A stretch of DNA of 11,606 nucleotides from Firmicutes bacterium UBA6132 (GCA_002435835.1 DIVM01000208.1:124-11729); one strand, 5' to 3'; counted from the stretch's first letter, positions 1 to 5,901 are shown. The notes: a model not told the origin generated them from the sequence alone. Numbers and translations: made by a program.

Positions 1-2
1 TC

Positions 3-68
3 GTCCCTATAAGCACAGTTGCAATTGTAAATGTGTTTATAGGAATGAAGGATTTTTTTTTATTCTAA
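3..68 (+). CDS. C-terminal tail of an upstream protein, probably membrane-bound (partial)
   Basis: The third forward frame is open from the window edge to a TAA at 66-68. It reads as a hydrophobic tail ending in VFIGMKDFFLF. The other two forward frames either stop within the first dozen bases or give an unlikely Cys/Arg-rich peptide. The Val/Ile/Phe-rich composition would suit the last membrane helix of a permease-like protein. Only 21 codons are visible, so neither the family nor its reality is certain. No terminator with a T-run is visible between this stop and the promoter of the next gene. Confidence 0.35.
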   Translation, partial: VPISTVAIVNVFIGMKDFFLF

Positions 69-84
69 AAACGTAAGTTAAATT

Positions 85-113
85 TTTAAACTTTGGCCAA
101 GGTTTAATAAAAT
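85..113 (+). promoter_or_regulatory. Probable promoter of the ABC importer with a palindromic operator in its spacer
   Basis: A TTTAAA hexamer at 85-90 and TAAAAT at 108-113 are 17 bp apart, matching the sigma-A consensus at 4/6 and 5/6. The spacer is almost entirely a palindrome at 86-107 centred on TTGGCCAA, with 10 of 11 base pairs symmetric; only 92/101 is off. It has no loop and no T-run, so a DNA site for a dimeric regulator is likelier than a terminator. The regulator is unknown. The -35 is weak and the region AT-rich, so the promoter call is moderate. Confidence 0.5.
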
Positions 114-164
114 AAAAAGAATTAAAGCATAACAAATAAAAATATAAAAATATCGGAGGATTTT

Positions 165-1172
165 ATGAAACTAAATACATTGAAAAGAACATTAGCATTA
201 ACATTAAGTATACCTATGATTTTAACAGCATGTGCAACAGAAACAAAAGTAGAAACAAATAATGAAGCAGAAAAAGCAGCAGGCGATAAAACTTACAAAA
301 TAGGGGTTTCTCAATTAGTTCAACACCCATCACTTGATCAAGCAATGGAAGGATTTGTAGATGAATTAAAGGCGCAGGGTGTAAATATTGAAGTTGATGT
401 TCAAAATGCACAAGGTGAAACAGCAAACACTCAAATGATAGCTGAAAAATTTGTTAAAGATGAAGTTGATATGATTTATTCAATTGCTACATTATCAACA
501 CAATCAGCTAAAAAAGCAACAGAAAATTCAAATATACCAGTATTATTCTCAGCTGTTACAGACCCAGTTTTCTCTCAAATAGTAAAATCAACGGATCAAA
601 TTGGAAATGTAACAGGAGTTACTGATAAAGTAGATGCATCACAAATACTAAAATCTGCTAAAGATTTAAAAGAAAATATAAAAGTAATTGGAATTATTTA
701 TAACATAGGTGAATCAAATTCTGAAATTCAAGTTGAAGAAGTGAAATCTGCGGCAGCAGAACTTGGTATGACAGTTGAAACTGTTGGAATAACAACAGTT
801 AATGATATACCTCAAGCAGTGAATACATTAGCTAAAAAAATTGATGTTATGTACGTAATATCTGATAACATGGTAGCATCTGCAATTCAATTAGTTGCAA
901 ATTTATGTGTTGAAAATAAAATATTAACTTTATCTTCAATAGAATCACAAGCAGCGGACGGAATATTGATGTCAAACGGATTAAATTATTATGAACTTGG
1001 TAAACAAGTAGGTCAAATGGCTAAAAGTATTTTAGTAGATGGCGCTGATATTAAAACTTTATCAGTTGAATCACCAGCAGGACTTAAAAAAGTAGTAAAT
1101 GTAAAAACGATGGAAGCTTTAGGATTAACAAAAGAAAACAAAGCATTCGAAGGCGCAGAATTCATAGAATAA
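165..1172 (+). CDS. ABC transporter substrate-binding lipoprotein (COG2984 / ABC_sub_bind type)
   Basis: This is the extracellular solute-binding component of an ABC importer, anchored to the membrane by lipid. Residues 1-22 form a lysine/arginine-led hydrophobic signal peptide ending in the lipobox LTAC, with Cys23 as the predicted lipidated residue. A short charged linker follows, then a two-lobed periplasmic-binding-like domain from about residue 44 to 325. It begins YKIGVSQLVQHPSLDQAMEG and includes the family-typical stretches around IYSIATLSTQSA and PVLFSAVTDP. The length of 335 aa is normal for the family. GGAGGA at 155-160 sets the start at 165. The permease and ATPase genes follow on the same strand. 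Relatives with this domain set include TrpX/TrpY/TrpZ-like amino-acid importers, but no tryptophan T-box is visible, so the substrate is left open. Confidence 0.9.
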   Translation: MKLNTLKRTLALTLSIPMILTACATETKVETNNEAEKAAGDKTYKIGVSQLVQHPSLDQAMEGFVDELKAQGVNIEVDVQNAQGETANTQMIAEKFVKDEVDMIYSIATLSTQSAKKATENSNIPVLFSAVTDPVFSQIVKSTDQIGNVTGVTDKVDASQILKSAKDLKENIKVIGIIYNIGESNSEIQVEEVKSAAAELGMTVETVGITTVNDIPQAVNTLAKKIDVMYVISDNMVASAIQLVANLCVENKILTLSSIESQAADGILMSNGLNYYELGKQVGQMAKSILVDGADIKTLSVESPAGLKKVVNVKTMEALGLTKENKAFEGAEFIE

Positions 1173-1174
1173 AT

Positions 1175-1292
1175 ATCAATGAACAATGAAAAATGAACGT
1201 TGAACGGGGAGCAGTTAAGGAAGGAATTGAGCATTCGCTCAATTCCAACAATAATTGTTCATTGATCCATTGTTCACTTTTAATCGTTCATT
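1175..1292. repeat. Imperfect inverted-repeat element between binding-protein and permease genes
   Basis: Just past the stop codon the non-coding gap is a nested inverted repeat. The core is GGAATTGAGC (1223-1232) and its exact complement at 1237-1246, with a 4-nt ATTC loop. Outside it, ATCAATGAACAAT (1175-1187) is matched perfectly in reverse complement at 1254-1266. The outermost arms, rich in AATGAAC/GTTCATT, also pair imperfectly (about 1178-1197 against 1273-1292). Arms built from repeated TGAACAATG units around a GC-richer hairpin look like a small dispersed or MITE-like intergenic repeat. No transposase and no clear target duplication were seen. In the transcript it would form a strong stem separating the two cistrons. 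Confidence 0.7.
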
Positions 1293-1311
1293 ACGACTGA
1301 AAGGAGTATAA

Positions 1312-2181
1312 ATGAACACATTAATTCAGACATCATTAGAACAGGGACTTATATTTGCTATATTAGCAATAGGAGTGTCAATAACATTTAAAATACTTAA
1401 TTTTGCGGATATGTCAGTTGAAGGAACATTTCCAATGGGAGCATTTATATTTGCAAAATTGATTACGGGAGGAATGAACCCAGCAGTTAGTACAGTATTA
1501 GCATTTTTTATAGGTACATTAGCAGGATTAATAACATACACACTCAACATTAAATTAAAAATTTCTGCATTATTATCTGGAATATTAACTATGACACTTT
1601 TATATTCTATAAATTTAAGATTAAATGGTAAATCAAATGTAGGACTATTTAATAACTCATCCGTATTTGATAACATGGAAGTATTAATTGTTTTAATCAT
1701 TATAGTGGCAGCTGTAAAAATTTTAATGGACTTATTCTTAAAAACTGAAATCGGATATTTATTAATAGCCACAGGTGACAATGAAACATTAGTAAAATCA
1801 CTGGGAGAAAATTCAAATAAATATAAATTGATAGGCTTAATGCTATCAAACGGTTTAGTTTCTTTAAGCGGTGCTTTAATGGCACAATATCAGGGATTTG
1901 CAGATATAAACATGGGTACATCAATAATAGTTGTAGCACTTGCTTCAATAATTATTGGAGATACTGTATTTAAAAATTCCAGGAAGTTAAAAATAACTAC
2001 AAGAGCAATTATTGGAGCTATGAGCTACAAGTTCATAGGTGCTATTGCCATAGACTTAGGATTAGCACCAACTGATTTAAAAGCGATAAATGCAATCATA
2101 GTAATAGCATTTATTAGCTATAATAATTTTGGAAAAGACCTATTTAATTTTAAATGTAAATCTAATAAAATAGCGGGGTGA
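1312..2181 (+). CDS. ABC transporter permease (COG4120 / BPD_transp_2 family)
   Basis: This is the integral-membrane subunit of the same importer. Hydrophobic segments are visible at about residues 9-29, 37-52, 58-78, 86-104, 122-142, 173-191, 203-218, 232-250 and 257-271. The stretch at 152-196 (ATGDNE, then KLIGLMLSNGLVSLSGALMA, then QYQGFADIN) is the hallmark cytoplasmic coupling loop and following helix of this permease family, which is related to branched-chain amino-acid and sugar permeases. The length of 289 aa is typical. AAAGGAG at 1300-1306 sits 5 nt before the ATG. The gene follows the binding protein after 139 bp occupied by an inverted-repeat element, and the ATPase starts 4 bp after its stop. 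It probably works as a dimer with the ATPase. The substrate is not predictable. Confidence 0.9.
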   Translation: MNTLIQTSLEQGLIFAILAIGVSITFKILNFADMSVEGTFPMGAFIFAKLITGGMNPAVSTVLAFFIGTLAGLITYTLNIKLKISALLSGILTMTLLYSINLRLNGKSNVGLFNNSSVFDNMEVLIVLIIIVAAVKILMDLFLKTEIGYLLIATGDNETLVKSLGENSNKYKLIGLMLSNGLVSLSGALMAQYQGFADINMGTSIIVVALASIIIGDTVFKNSRKLKITTRAIIGAMSYKFIGAIAIDLGLAPTDLKAINAIIVIAFISYNNFGKDLFNFKCKSNKIAG

Positions 2182-2185
2182 TAAA

Positions 2186-2962
2186 ATGTTAACTATAAAT
2201 AATTTATCAAAATGTTTTTACAAAGGAACTGAAAATGAAAATATAGTATTTAATAATTTTAATTTAAATATTAATCAAGGTGAATGTACAGCCATCCTTG
2301 GTTCAAATGGTTGTGGAAAAAGCACTTTATTTAACATCATTAGTGGCATTTTATCTCAGGATAGTGGTGATATAATTTTAAGTGATATAAATATAAATAA
2401 TTTAAAAGAAAATGAACGTTCTAAATATATAGGTAGAGTTCATCAAGATCCTTCAATGGGTGTTTCTCCATCTTTAACTATTTTAGAAAATATATCATTA
2501 TCGGATAAAAAAGGACAAAAATTCTCATTAAAACCATTAGTAAATAAAAATAGAATAGAAGAATATGTTAATAAATTAAAAACTTTGGATTTGGGATTGG
2601 AAAATAAATTAAATACAGAAGTAAAGTTTTTATCGGGTGGTCAAAGACAATCACTTTCTTTATTGATGGCGACATTTAAAAAACCAGAGCTATTACTTCT
2701 TGATGAACATACTGCAGCGCTTGATCCTAAAACTTCAAAACTAATAATGGATAAAACTCAGGAGCTTATTAAAACACATAAAATAACTACAATGATGATT
2801 TCCCACAATATAAGAGATGCAATTAAATATTCGGATAGACTAATAATGCTTAAAAAGGGTGAAGTTGTTTTAGATGTTAGAAATGGAGAAATTACTGAAA
2901 AAGAAATAATAAAAATATATAATTCTAAAAATGAAGACCAATCAATGTTAGAAGCAATATAA
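2186..2962 (+). CDS. ABC transporter ATP-binding protein (COG1101 type)
   Basis: This is the cytoplasmic ATPase that powers the importer. All nucleotide-binding motifs are present: Walker A GSNGCGKST at residues 39-47, Q-loop Gln87, signature LSGGQ at 149-153, Walker B LLLLDE at 169-174 with catalytic Glu174, D-loop ALD at 178-180 and H-loop His207. The length of 258 aa fits a single-domain subunit. The insert SLSDKKGQKFSL (about 104-115), between Q-loop and signature, is characteristic of the ATPases paired with COG4120 permeases. The start follows the permease stop by 4 bp, so the two are translationally linked. The Shine-Dalgarno is GGGGTGA at 2175-2181, overlapping the permease stop. A transcription terminator follows at 3045-3100. 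Confidence 0.93.
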   Translation: MLTINNLSKCFYKGTENENIVFNNFNLNINQGECTAILGSNGCGKSTLFNIISGILSQDSGDIILSDININNLKENERSKYIGRVHQDPSMGVSPSLTILENISLSDKKGQKFSLKPLVNKNRIEEYVNKLKTLDLGLENKLNTEVKFLSGGQRQSLSLLMATFKKPELLLLDEHTAALDPKTSKLIMDKTQELIKTHKITTMMISHNIRDAIKYSDRLIMLKKGEVVLDVRNGEITEKEIIKIYNSKNEDQSMLEAI

Positions 2963-3044
2963 TTAACTTAAACTCTTTGAAGAAATTTCAATTTAATAAA
3001 CCACAGGCTGAGCTGGAGGTAATGAATTATTTTTGCATAAAAGA

Positions 3045-3100
3045 GAGCTGCTTCTAATAGAAACTTTATTTCTATTTTGATACAGCTCCTTTTTATTTTT
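3045..3100 (+). terminator. Intrinsic terminator of the ABC importer operon (between convergent genes)
   Basis: GAGCTG at 3045-3050 pairs with CAGCTC at 3083-3088. An inner stem AATAGAAA (3056-3063) pairs with TTTCTATT (3069-3076). The downstream side continues directly into TTTTTATTTTT at 3090-3100. The two stems are separated by a small unpaired internal loop. Read on the minus strand, the stem is followed only by TCTCTTTTATG, so it may work weakly for the convergent lysis cassette as well. Confidence 0.8.
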
Positions 3101-3120
3101 GAATTTTAGTTTAATATAGC

Positions 3121-3744
3121 TTATTTATTTAATGCTCTTGCTATTTTTATAACCAATTCATTTCCATACTTATAATCATTGACTAAATAATCCATTGTTT
3201 TATTTTCTAATCCCACCGCTTCTTGAACAATCTTTTTAGCTTCTTCAATGGTTATTTCATCGCTTAAATTTGAATTTTTAATTGTTTTGGTTTCATTATA
3301 ATCTTCTATATAAAGCATTGGATCTACAGTCTGCATAAATACAGTTTTATCGCAATATGCCCTATCCCAAAAATTTTTATATTCACAGCTTCTTAATTCA
3401 AAGTGTAAATGTGGTCCTGTGCTTGCCCCTGTATTACCTGAATAACCTATAATATCACCTGCATTTACATTTTTACCAGATGTTACTTCAATTTTAGATA
3501 AATGAGCATATAATGTTCCAAATTTTCCATGATCTATAGCTACATATAATCCATAACCACCAATATTGTTTTTAGCTTCCTTAACTGTTCCGCTGCTAAC
3601 TGCATATATTGGAGTTCCTATATTAGTTTTAAAGTCAACTCCATTGTGCCACCAATAATAATTACCGTTTAATGTCATATTTCTCATGCCATAATTGCTG
3701 GTAACTTCAATATTTTTAAGTGGTAAATGCTGAAATTTTATCAT
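3121..3744 (-). CDS. M23-family metallopeptidase, phage-type endolysin
   Basis: This is a zinc endopeptidase that cuts peptidoglycan cross-bridges (LytM/lysostaphin fold). The peptidase domain spans about residues 8-145 of 207. His33 and Asp37 (HNGVD) and His114 of the HLH motif are the expected zinc ligands; His81 (YAHLS) and His112 are the expected catalytic histidines. The GNTGASTGPHLHFE block is textbook M23. There is no signal peptide, as expected for an endolysin that leaves through a holin. After a linker (150-162), residues 163-207 form a short helical tail beginning ITIEEAKKIVQEAVGLE and ending in YKYGNELVIKIARALNK. It resembles a small C-terminal module I associate with clostridial phage lysins, but its function is unknown to me. 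The start codon overlaps the holin stop in an ATGA (3741-3744), so the pair is translationally coupled. Confidence 0.9.
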   Translation of the reverse strand: MIKFQHLPLKNIEVTSNYGMRNMTLNGNYYWWHNGVDFKTNIGTPIYAVSSGTVKEAKNNIGGYGLYVAIDHGKFGTLYAHLSKIEVTSGKNVNAGDIIGYSGNTGASTGPHLHFELRSCEYKNFWDRAYCDKTVFMQTVDPMLYIEDYNETKTIKNSNLSDEITIEEAKKIVQEAVGLENKTMDYLVNDYKYGNELVIKIARALNK

Positions 3745-4103
3745 TTTTTATCATCATTTCCTAAAAAATTTTCTAATATCTGATTTTCACCGTTATTAAG
3801 TTGTGTTTTTGCATATGTTTCTATGCCATCAAATGTGCTTTGAACAATTATTTCAATAACTGTTTTTGTAAATATAAATCGAAGAGGTACTGGCACAAGA
3901 TTGTATAATATATCAACAACCCATGCAAATTTTGATACTCCTGATTTAGAAATATCTTCATACATTTTTTCTGCTTCAGCAATATATTTTATTGCTGCAT
4001 TTCTAAGTTTTTCATTTTCTTTAAAGCAAGCGGATGAAAAACCAAGTATAATTGTTAAAATTGGTATTACAAATTCCATTATAGTTGTAAAATCTGTTTC
4101 CAT
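3741..4103 (-). CDS. Phage holin, LLH family
   Basis: This is a small membrane protein expected to form lesions in the cytoplasmic membrane and release the endolysin encoded next. Residues 6-24 are a single transmembrane helix (IMEFVIPILTIILGF). The rest is an amphipathic, charged cytoplasmic part carrying the LLH-type pattern: KLRNAAIKYIAEAEKMY at 32-48, SKFAWVVDILYNLVP at 57-71 and TVIEIIVQSTFDGIETYAKT at 81-100. The length of 120 aa is normal for the family. The ATG at 4103 is preceded by a modest GGACGTGA element. The gene overlaps the peptidase by 4 bp. No terminase, capsid, tail or integrase genes surround it, so this is a stand-alone lysis cassette, not an evident prophage. Confidence 0.85.
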   Translation of the reverse strand: METDFTTIMEFVIPILTIILGFSSACFKENEKLRNAAIKYIAEAEKMYEDISKSGVSKFAWVVDILYNLVPVPLRFIFTKTVIEIIVQSTFDGIETYAKTQLNNGENQILENFLGNDDKK

Positions 4104-4291
4104 ATTTTCACGTCCAAATCTAATTGAATATTAGGCAGTATATTGTATTAATATAGTTTGTCCCCCAATATCCTACATTATAATATGAAGTTCAATATTA
4201 TTTGTGATTATAAAGCAATACAATTTTTGGTAATAAGTAGGCTTGTATAATAATTTTATTTAACGTCAATCTCGTATCACTGTAATGGAAC
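4104..4291. other. Intergenic region between divergent holin and sulfoxide reductase genes
   Basis: This AT-rich spacer must hold the promoter of the minus-strand lysis cassette. Candidates on the minus strand are TTGTAT (4218-4223) with TAATAT (4195-4200) at 17-bp spacing, and a lone TATAAT at 4177-4182 without a good -35. Neither is convincing. No coding potential or strong hairpin was seen. The plus-strand promoter begins at 4292. Confidence 0.3.
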
Positions 4292-4320
4292 TTGAAAATT
4301 CAATTGTTTTATGCTATAAT
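4292..4320 (+). promoter_or_regulatory. Sigma-A promoter of the methionine sulfoxide reductase gene
   Basis: TTGAAA at 4292-4297 and a perfect TATAAT at 4315-4320 are exactly 17 bp apart, placing the start of transcription about 25-30 bp before the ATG at 4356. No operator-like palindrome is obvious around it, so the gene may be expressed constitutively. Confidence 0.85.
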
Positions 4321-4355
4321 TTTTTTATTAAACAGAAAAGATAAAAGAGGATACT

Positions 4356-4862
4356 ATGGAAAATAAAATAGAAAAACTACAATTTGATAATAAAGAAGAA
4401 TTATATAATTATTTAAATATGAGTGTAGAATCATTAATAAGTGATGAAGGCGATTGGTTAGCTAATATTTGCAATGCTTCAGCTCTTTTGTGGATGATTG
4501 TAGATGATATAAACTGGGCAGGATTTTATTTATATAAAAAAGATGAGCTTATATTAGGGCCATTTCAAGGAAAAATAGCTTGCACACATATTCAATTAGG
4601 AGCGGGGGTTTGTGGAACTGCTGCAAAAACAAAACAAACTCAATTAGTGAAAAATGTACATGAATTTCCTGGACATATTGCATGTGATTCAAATTCAAAT
4701 TCTGAAATAGTTGTTCCTATAATTAAAGAAAATAAATTAATAGGCGTTTTAGACTTGGACAGTCCTATATTAAATAGATTTGATGAAATAGATAAGCATT
4801 ATCTTGAAGAGTTTGTAAATATTCTTGTTAAACATATTAATTTTCCTGAAATTTTTAATTAA
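4356..4862 (+). CDS. msrC: Free methionine-(R)-sulfoxide reductase (fRMsr), GAF-domain enzyme
   Basis: This enzyme reduces free L-methionine-(R)-sulfoxide to methionine, repairing oxidised methionine pools in the cytoplasm. The whole 168-residue protein is one GAF domain. Three cysteines, Cys76, Cys86 and Cys110, have the 10- and 24-residue spacing of the catalytic set in Escherichia coli MsrC/YebR, within the signatures GPFQGKIACTHI, GVCGTAA and FPGHIACDS. Glu117 and Asp133/Asp135 (SEIVVPI and LDLDSP) correspond to the substrate-binding acidic residues at the same offset. NWAGFYLY at 53-60 is also typical. A Shine-Dalgarno AGAGGA at 4346-4351 and a consensus sigma-A promoter support the start. 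The gene appears monocistronic, and its job in an anaerobe would be survival of oxygen exposure. Confidence 0.93.
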   Translation: MENKIEKLQFDNKEELYNYLNMSVESLISDEGDWLANICNASALLWMIVDDINWAGFYLYKKDELILGPFQGKIACTHIQLGAGVCGTAAKTKQTQLVKNVHEFPGHIACDSNSNSEIVVPIIKENKLIGVLDLDSPILNRFDEIDKHYLEEFVNILVKHINFPEIFN

Positions 4863-4904
4863 AAAACAATTCAATTAGTTTATAATTAGAAATTCTGTAT
4901 CTGA

Positions 4905-4931
4905 ACATTTTACATTCCAATTCATATATTA
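4905..4931 (+). promoter_or_regulatory. Candidate sigma-K-like (late mother-cell) promoter
   Basis: AC at 4905-4906, a 16-bp spacer and CATATATTA at 4923-4931 fit the sigma-K pattern AC - 16/17 bp - CATANNNTA. The sigma-A alternative is poor: TATAAT overlaps here, but the only TTTACA is 15 bp away. In such AT-rich DNA a chance match is quite possible, so this is a lead and not a firm call. Confidence 0.35.
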
Positions 4932-4958
4932 TAATGATATATTAAAAGGGGTGAAATT

Positions 4959-5687
4959 ATGTACGATATAAATAAATTTGGTTGGCCGAATAATTATCAA
5001 AATTATAATAATCAAAATGCTAATTATGGCTATCCAATGGGTTTTAATCCCACAATGACAAAATGTTGTAGAAAATCGTATTTTAGAATATTAAATACAC
5101 TTAAAAATACGCCTAAATTAGATGTATATGTTAATGAAATGCTTATGACTTCAAATTTAGGTTATGGAGAATTCTCAAGGTTTATGAAATTTATGCCAGG
5201 AAATTACCATGTTGTGGCAAAAGCATCTGGCAGCCAAAATGGACCTTTATTTGAATCAAACATTACTATTGATGCTAATTTAGTTTATACAGGAGCATTA
5301 ACAGGAGACGCATTGCAATTAGAGGAAATAAGTTTATATATGATACCAGAAGAAAAAGAACATACTGACATGGGGATGATGTCGGCTTTAAAGATTATAA
5401 ATTTAGTAATTGATTCACCATATTTTAATTTAATCTCTGGTGATGGAACAGTTTTGTTTTCAGATGTTAACTATGGAGATGTCACTAACAATGTAGCTAT
5501 ACCTTCTAATACATATACTTTACATCTGAAAAAAAAGGGAAATGATCAAAGTATATTAATAGCTCCAAATTTAGACTTTTTACCAAAAATGTATTATACT
5601 CTATTTATTATAGGGGAATATGGGGATTCAACTAAAATTGAGCTTTTAATACCTGAAGATGGTTTAAATAATTTAGATATGTGCTAA
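4959..5687 (+). CDS. DUF4397-domain protein with two repeats and an Asn/Tyr-rich N-terminus
   Basis: The protein has no signal peptide and no membrane segment. Residues 1-32 are low-complexity and rich in Asn, Tyr, Gln and Gly. Two beta-rich repeats follow, at about 41-125 and 143-232. The first contains the DUF4397 hallmark order: RILNTLKNTPKLDVYVNE, then SNLGYGEFSRFMKFMPGNY. The second is more divergent (NLVIDSPYFNLIS, FSDVNYGDVTNNVAIPSNTY). A Cys-Cys pair at 36-37 and a final Cys242 could allow cross-linking. AAAAGGGGTG at 4945-4954 gives the start. It stands alone between its own upstream region and a strong terminator. The biochemical role is unknown. A spore coat or surface protein is an inference from the N-terminal composition, the lack of a secretion signal and a sigma-K-like promoter. 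The domain call is fairly sure; the role is not. Confidence 0.75.
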   Translation: MYDINKFGWPNNYQNYNNQNANYGYPMGFNPTMTKCCRKSYFRILNTLKNTPKLDVYVNEMLMTSNLGYGEFSRFMKFMPGNYHVVAKASGSQNGPLFESNITIDANLVYTGALTGDALQLEEISLYMIPEEKEHTDMGMMSALKIINLVIDSPYFNLISGDGTVLFSDVNYGDVTNNVAIPSNTYTLHLKKKGNDQSILIAPNLDFLPKMYYTLFIIGEYGDSTKIELLIPEDGLNNLDMC

Positions 5688-5702
5688 AAGATATATTGAA
5701 TA

Positions 5703-5739
5703 AAAAATAAAAACAAGCGCCTTGCTTGTTTTTATTTTT
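5703..5739. terminator. Strong intrinsic terminator, symmetric (works on either strand)
   Basis: A perfect 16-bp stem (5703-5718 with 5724-5739) surrounds the loop GCCTT. The GC-containing top is ACAAGC/GCTTGT, and the flanks are A-runs upstream and T-runs downstream. It lies 15 bp after the DUF4397 stop codon and should end that transcript. Confidence 0.9.
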
Positions 5740-5794
5740 TATTAAATTAATTTTACTTAATTATTCAAAACGATAATTTTTATTCATAGAAGTA

Positions 5795-5823
5795 TTGTTG
5801 ACATAATTAATTTATGATATAAT
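5795..5823 (+). promoter_or_regulatory. Promoter-like element immediately ahead of a perfect hairpin
   Basis: TATAAT at 5818-5823 carries an extended -10 (TG at 5815-5816). TTGTTG at 5795-5800 lies 17 bp upstream; a perfect TTGACA (5798-5803) is also present but only 14 bp away. Transcription from here would start near 5830, inside the left arm of the next hairpin. Confidence 0.5.
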
Positions 5824-5870
5824 AAAAATACTAAAACAAAGACTGACGTCTTTGTTTTAGTATTTTTATT
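5821..5870 (+). terminator. Perfect 23-bp inverted repeat with TGAC loop; terminator or operator
   Basis: Bases 5821-5843 are perfectly complementary to 5848-5870, leaving the loop TGAC. The downstream arm ends TTTTAGTATTTTTATT, so the RNA form would look like an intrinsic terminator. The preceding gene already has its own terminator at 5703-5739. The top of the stem, AAGACTGACGTCTT (5839-5852), is nearly repeated at 5886-5899, which also allows a DNA-binding role. Confidence 0.7.
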
Positions 5871-5883
5871 GAATCGTTGTGAT

Positions 5884-5901
5884 GCAAGACTTACGTCTTG
5901 C
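5884..5901 (+). repeat. Short palindrome GCAAGAC-TTAC-GTCTTGC, second copy of the AAGACTKACGTCTT motif
   Basis: This is a perfect 7-bp stem with loop TTAC. Its core AAGACTTACGTCTT differs from the core of the preceding hairpin only at the loop base (G to T), and the two centres are 47 bp apart. No T-run follows. It sits directly upstream of the -10 element for the EamA gene, where a -35 would be, so an operator is plausible. Confidence 0.6.

Noticed and set aside
69..164. T-box or other riboswitch ahead of the ABC importer
   Set aside because: The space is too short. No AGGGTGG antiterminator motif, specifier loop or terminator with T-run is present.
214..426. 70-codon minus-strand frame rich in Leu/His/Phe
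   Set aside because: It is antisense to the binding-protein gene, a product of Lys/Glu/Asn-rich codons read backwards.
1326..1781. 151-codon open frame on the minus strand
   Set aside because: It lies wholly antisense to the clear ABC permease gene. Its composition is the complement of hydrophobic codons, there is no convincing ribosome binding site, and no family is recognisable.
3001..3019. Locally GC-richer stretch CCACAGGCTGAGCTGGAGG after the ABC ATPase
   Set aside because: It can form only short, partial pairings and has no T-run. It looks like a chance composition shift before the real terminator at 3045-3100.
3121..4103. Prophage or phage-defence island
   Set aside because: Only the two lysis genes are phage-like. 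No integrase, structural gene, attachment-site duplication or defence gene is visible in the window.
3901..4134. 77-codon plus-strand frame over the holin
   Set aside because: It overlaps the holin on the opposite strand. The holin has a family-like sequence and the ATGA coupling; this frame has neither.
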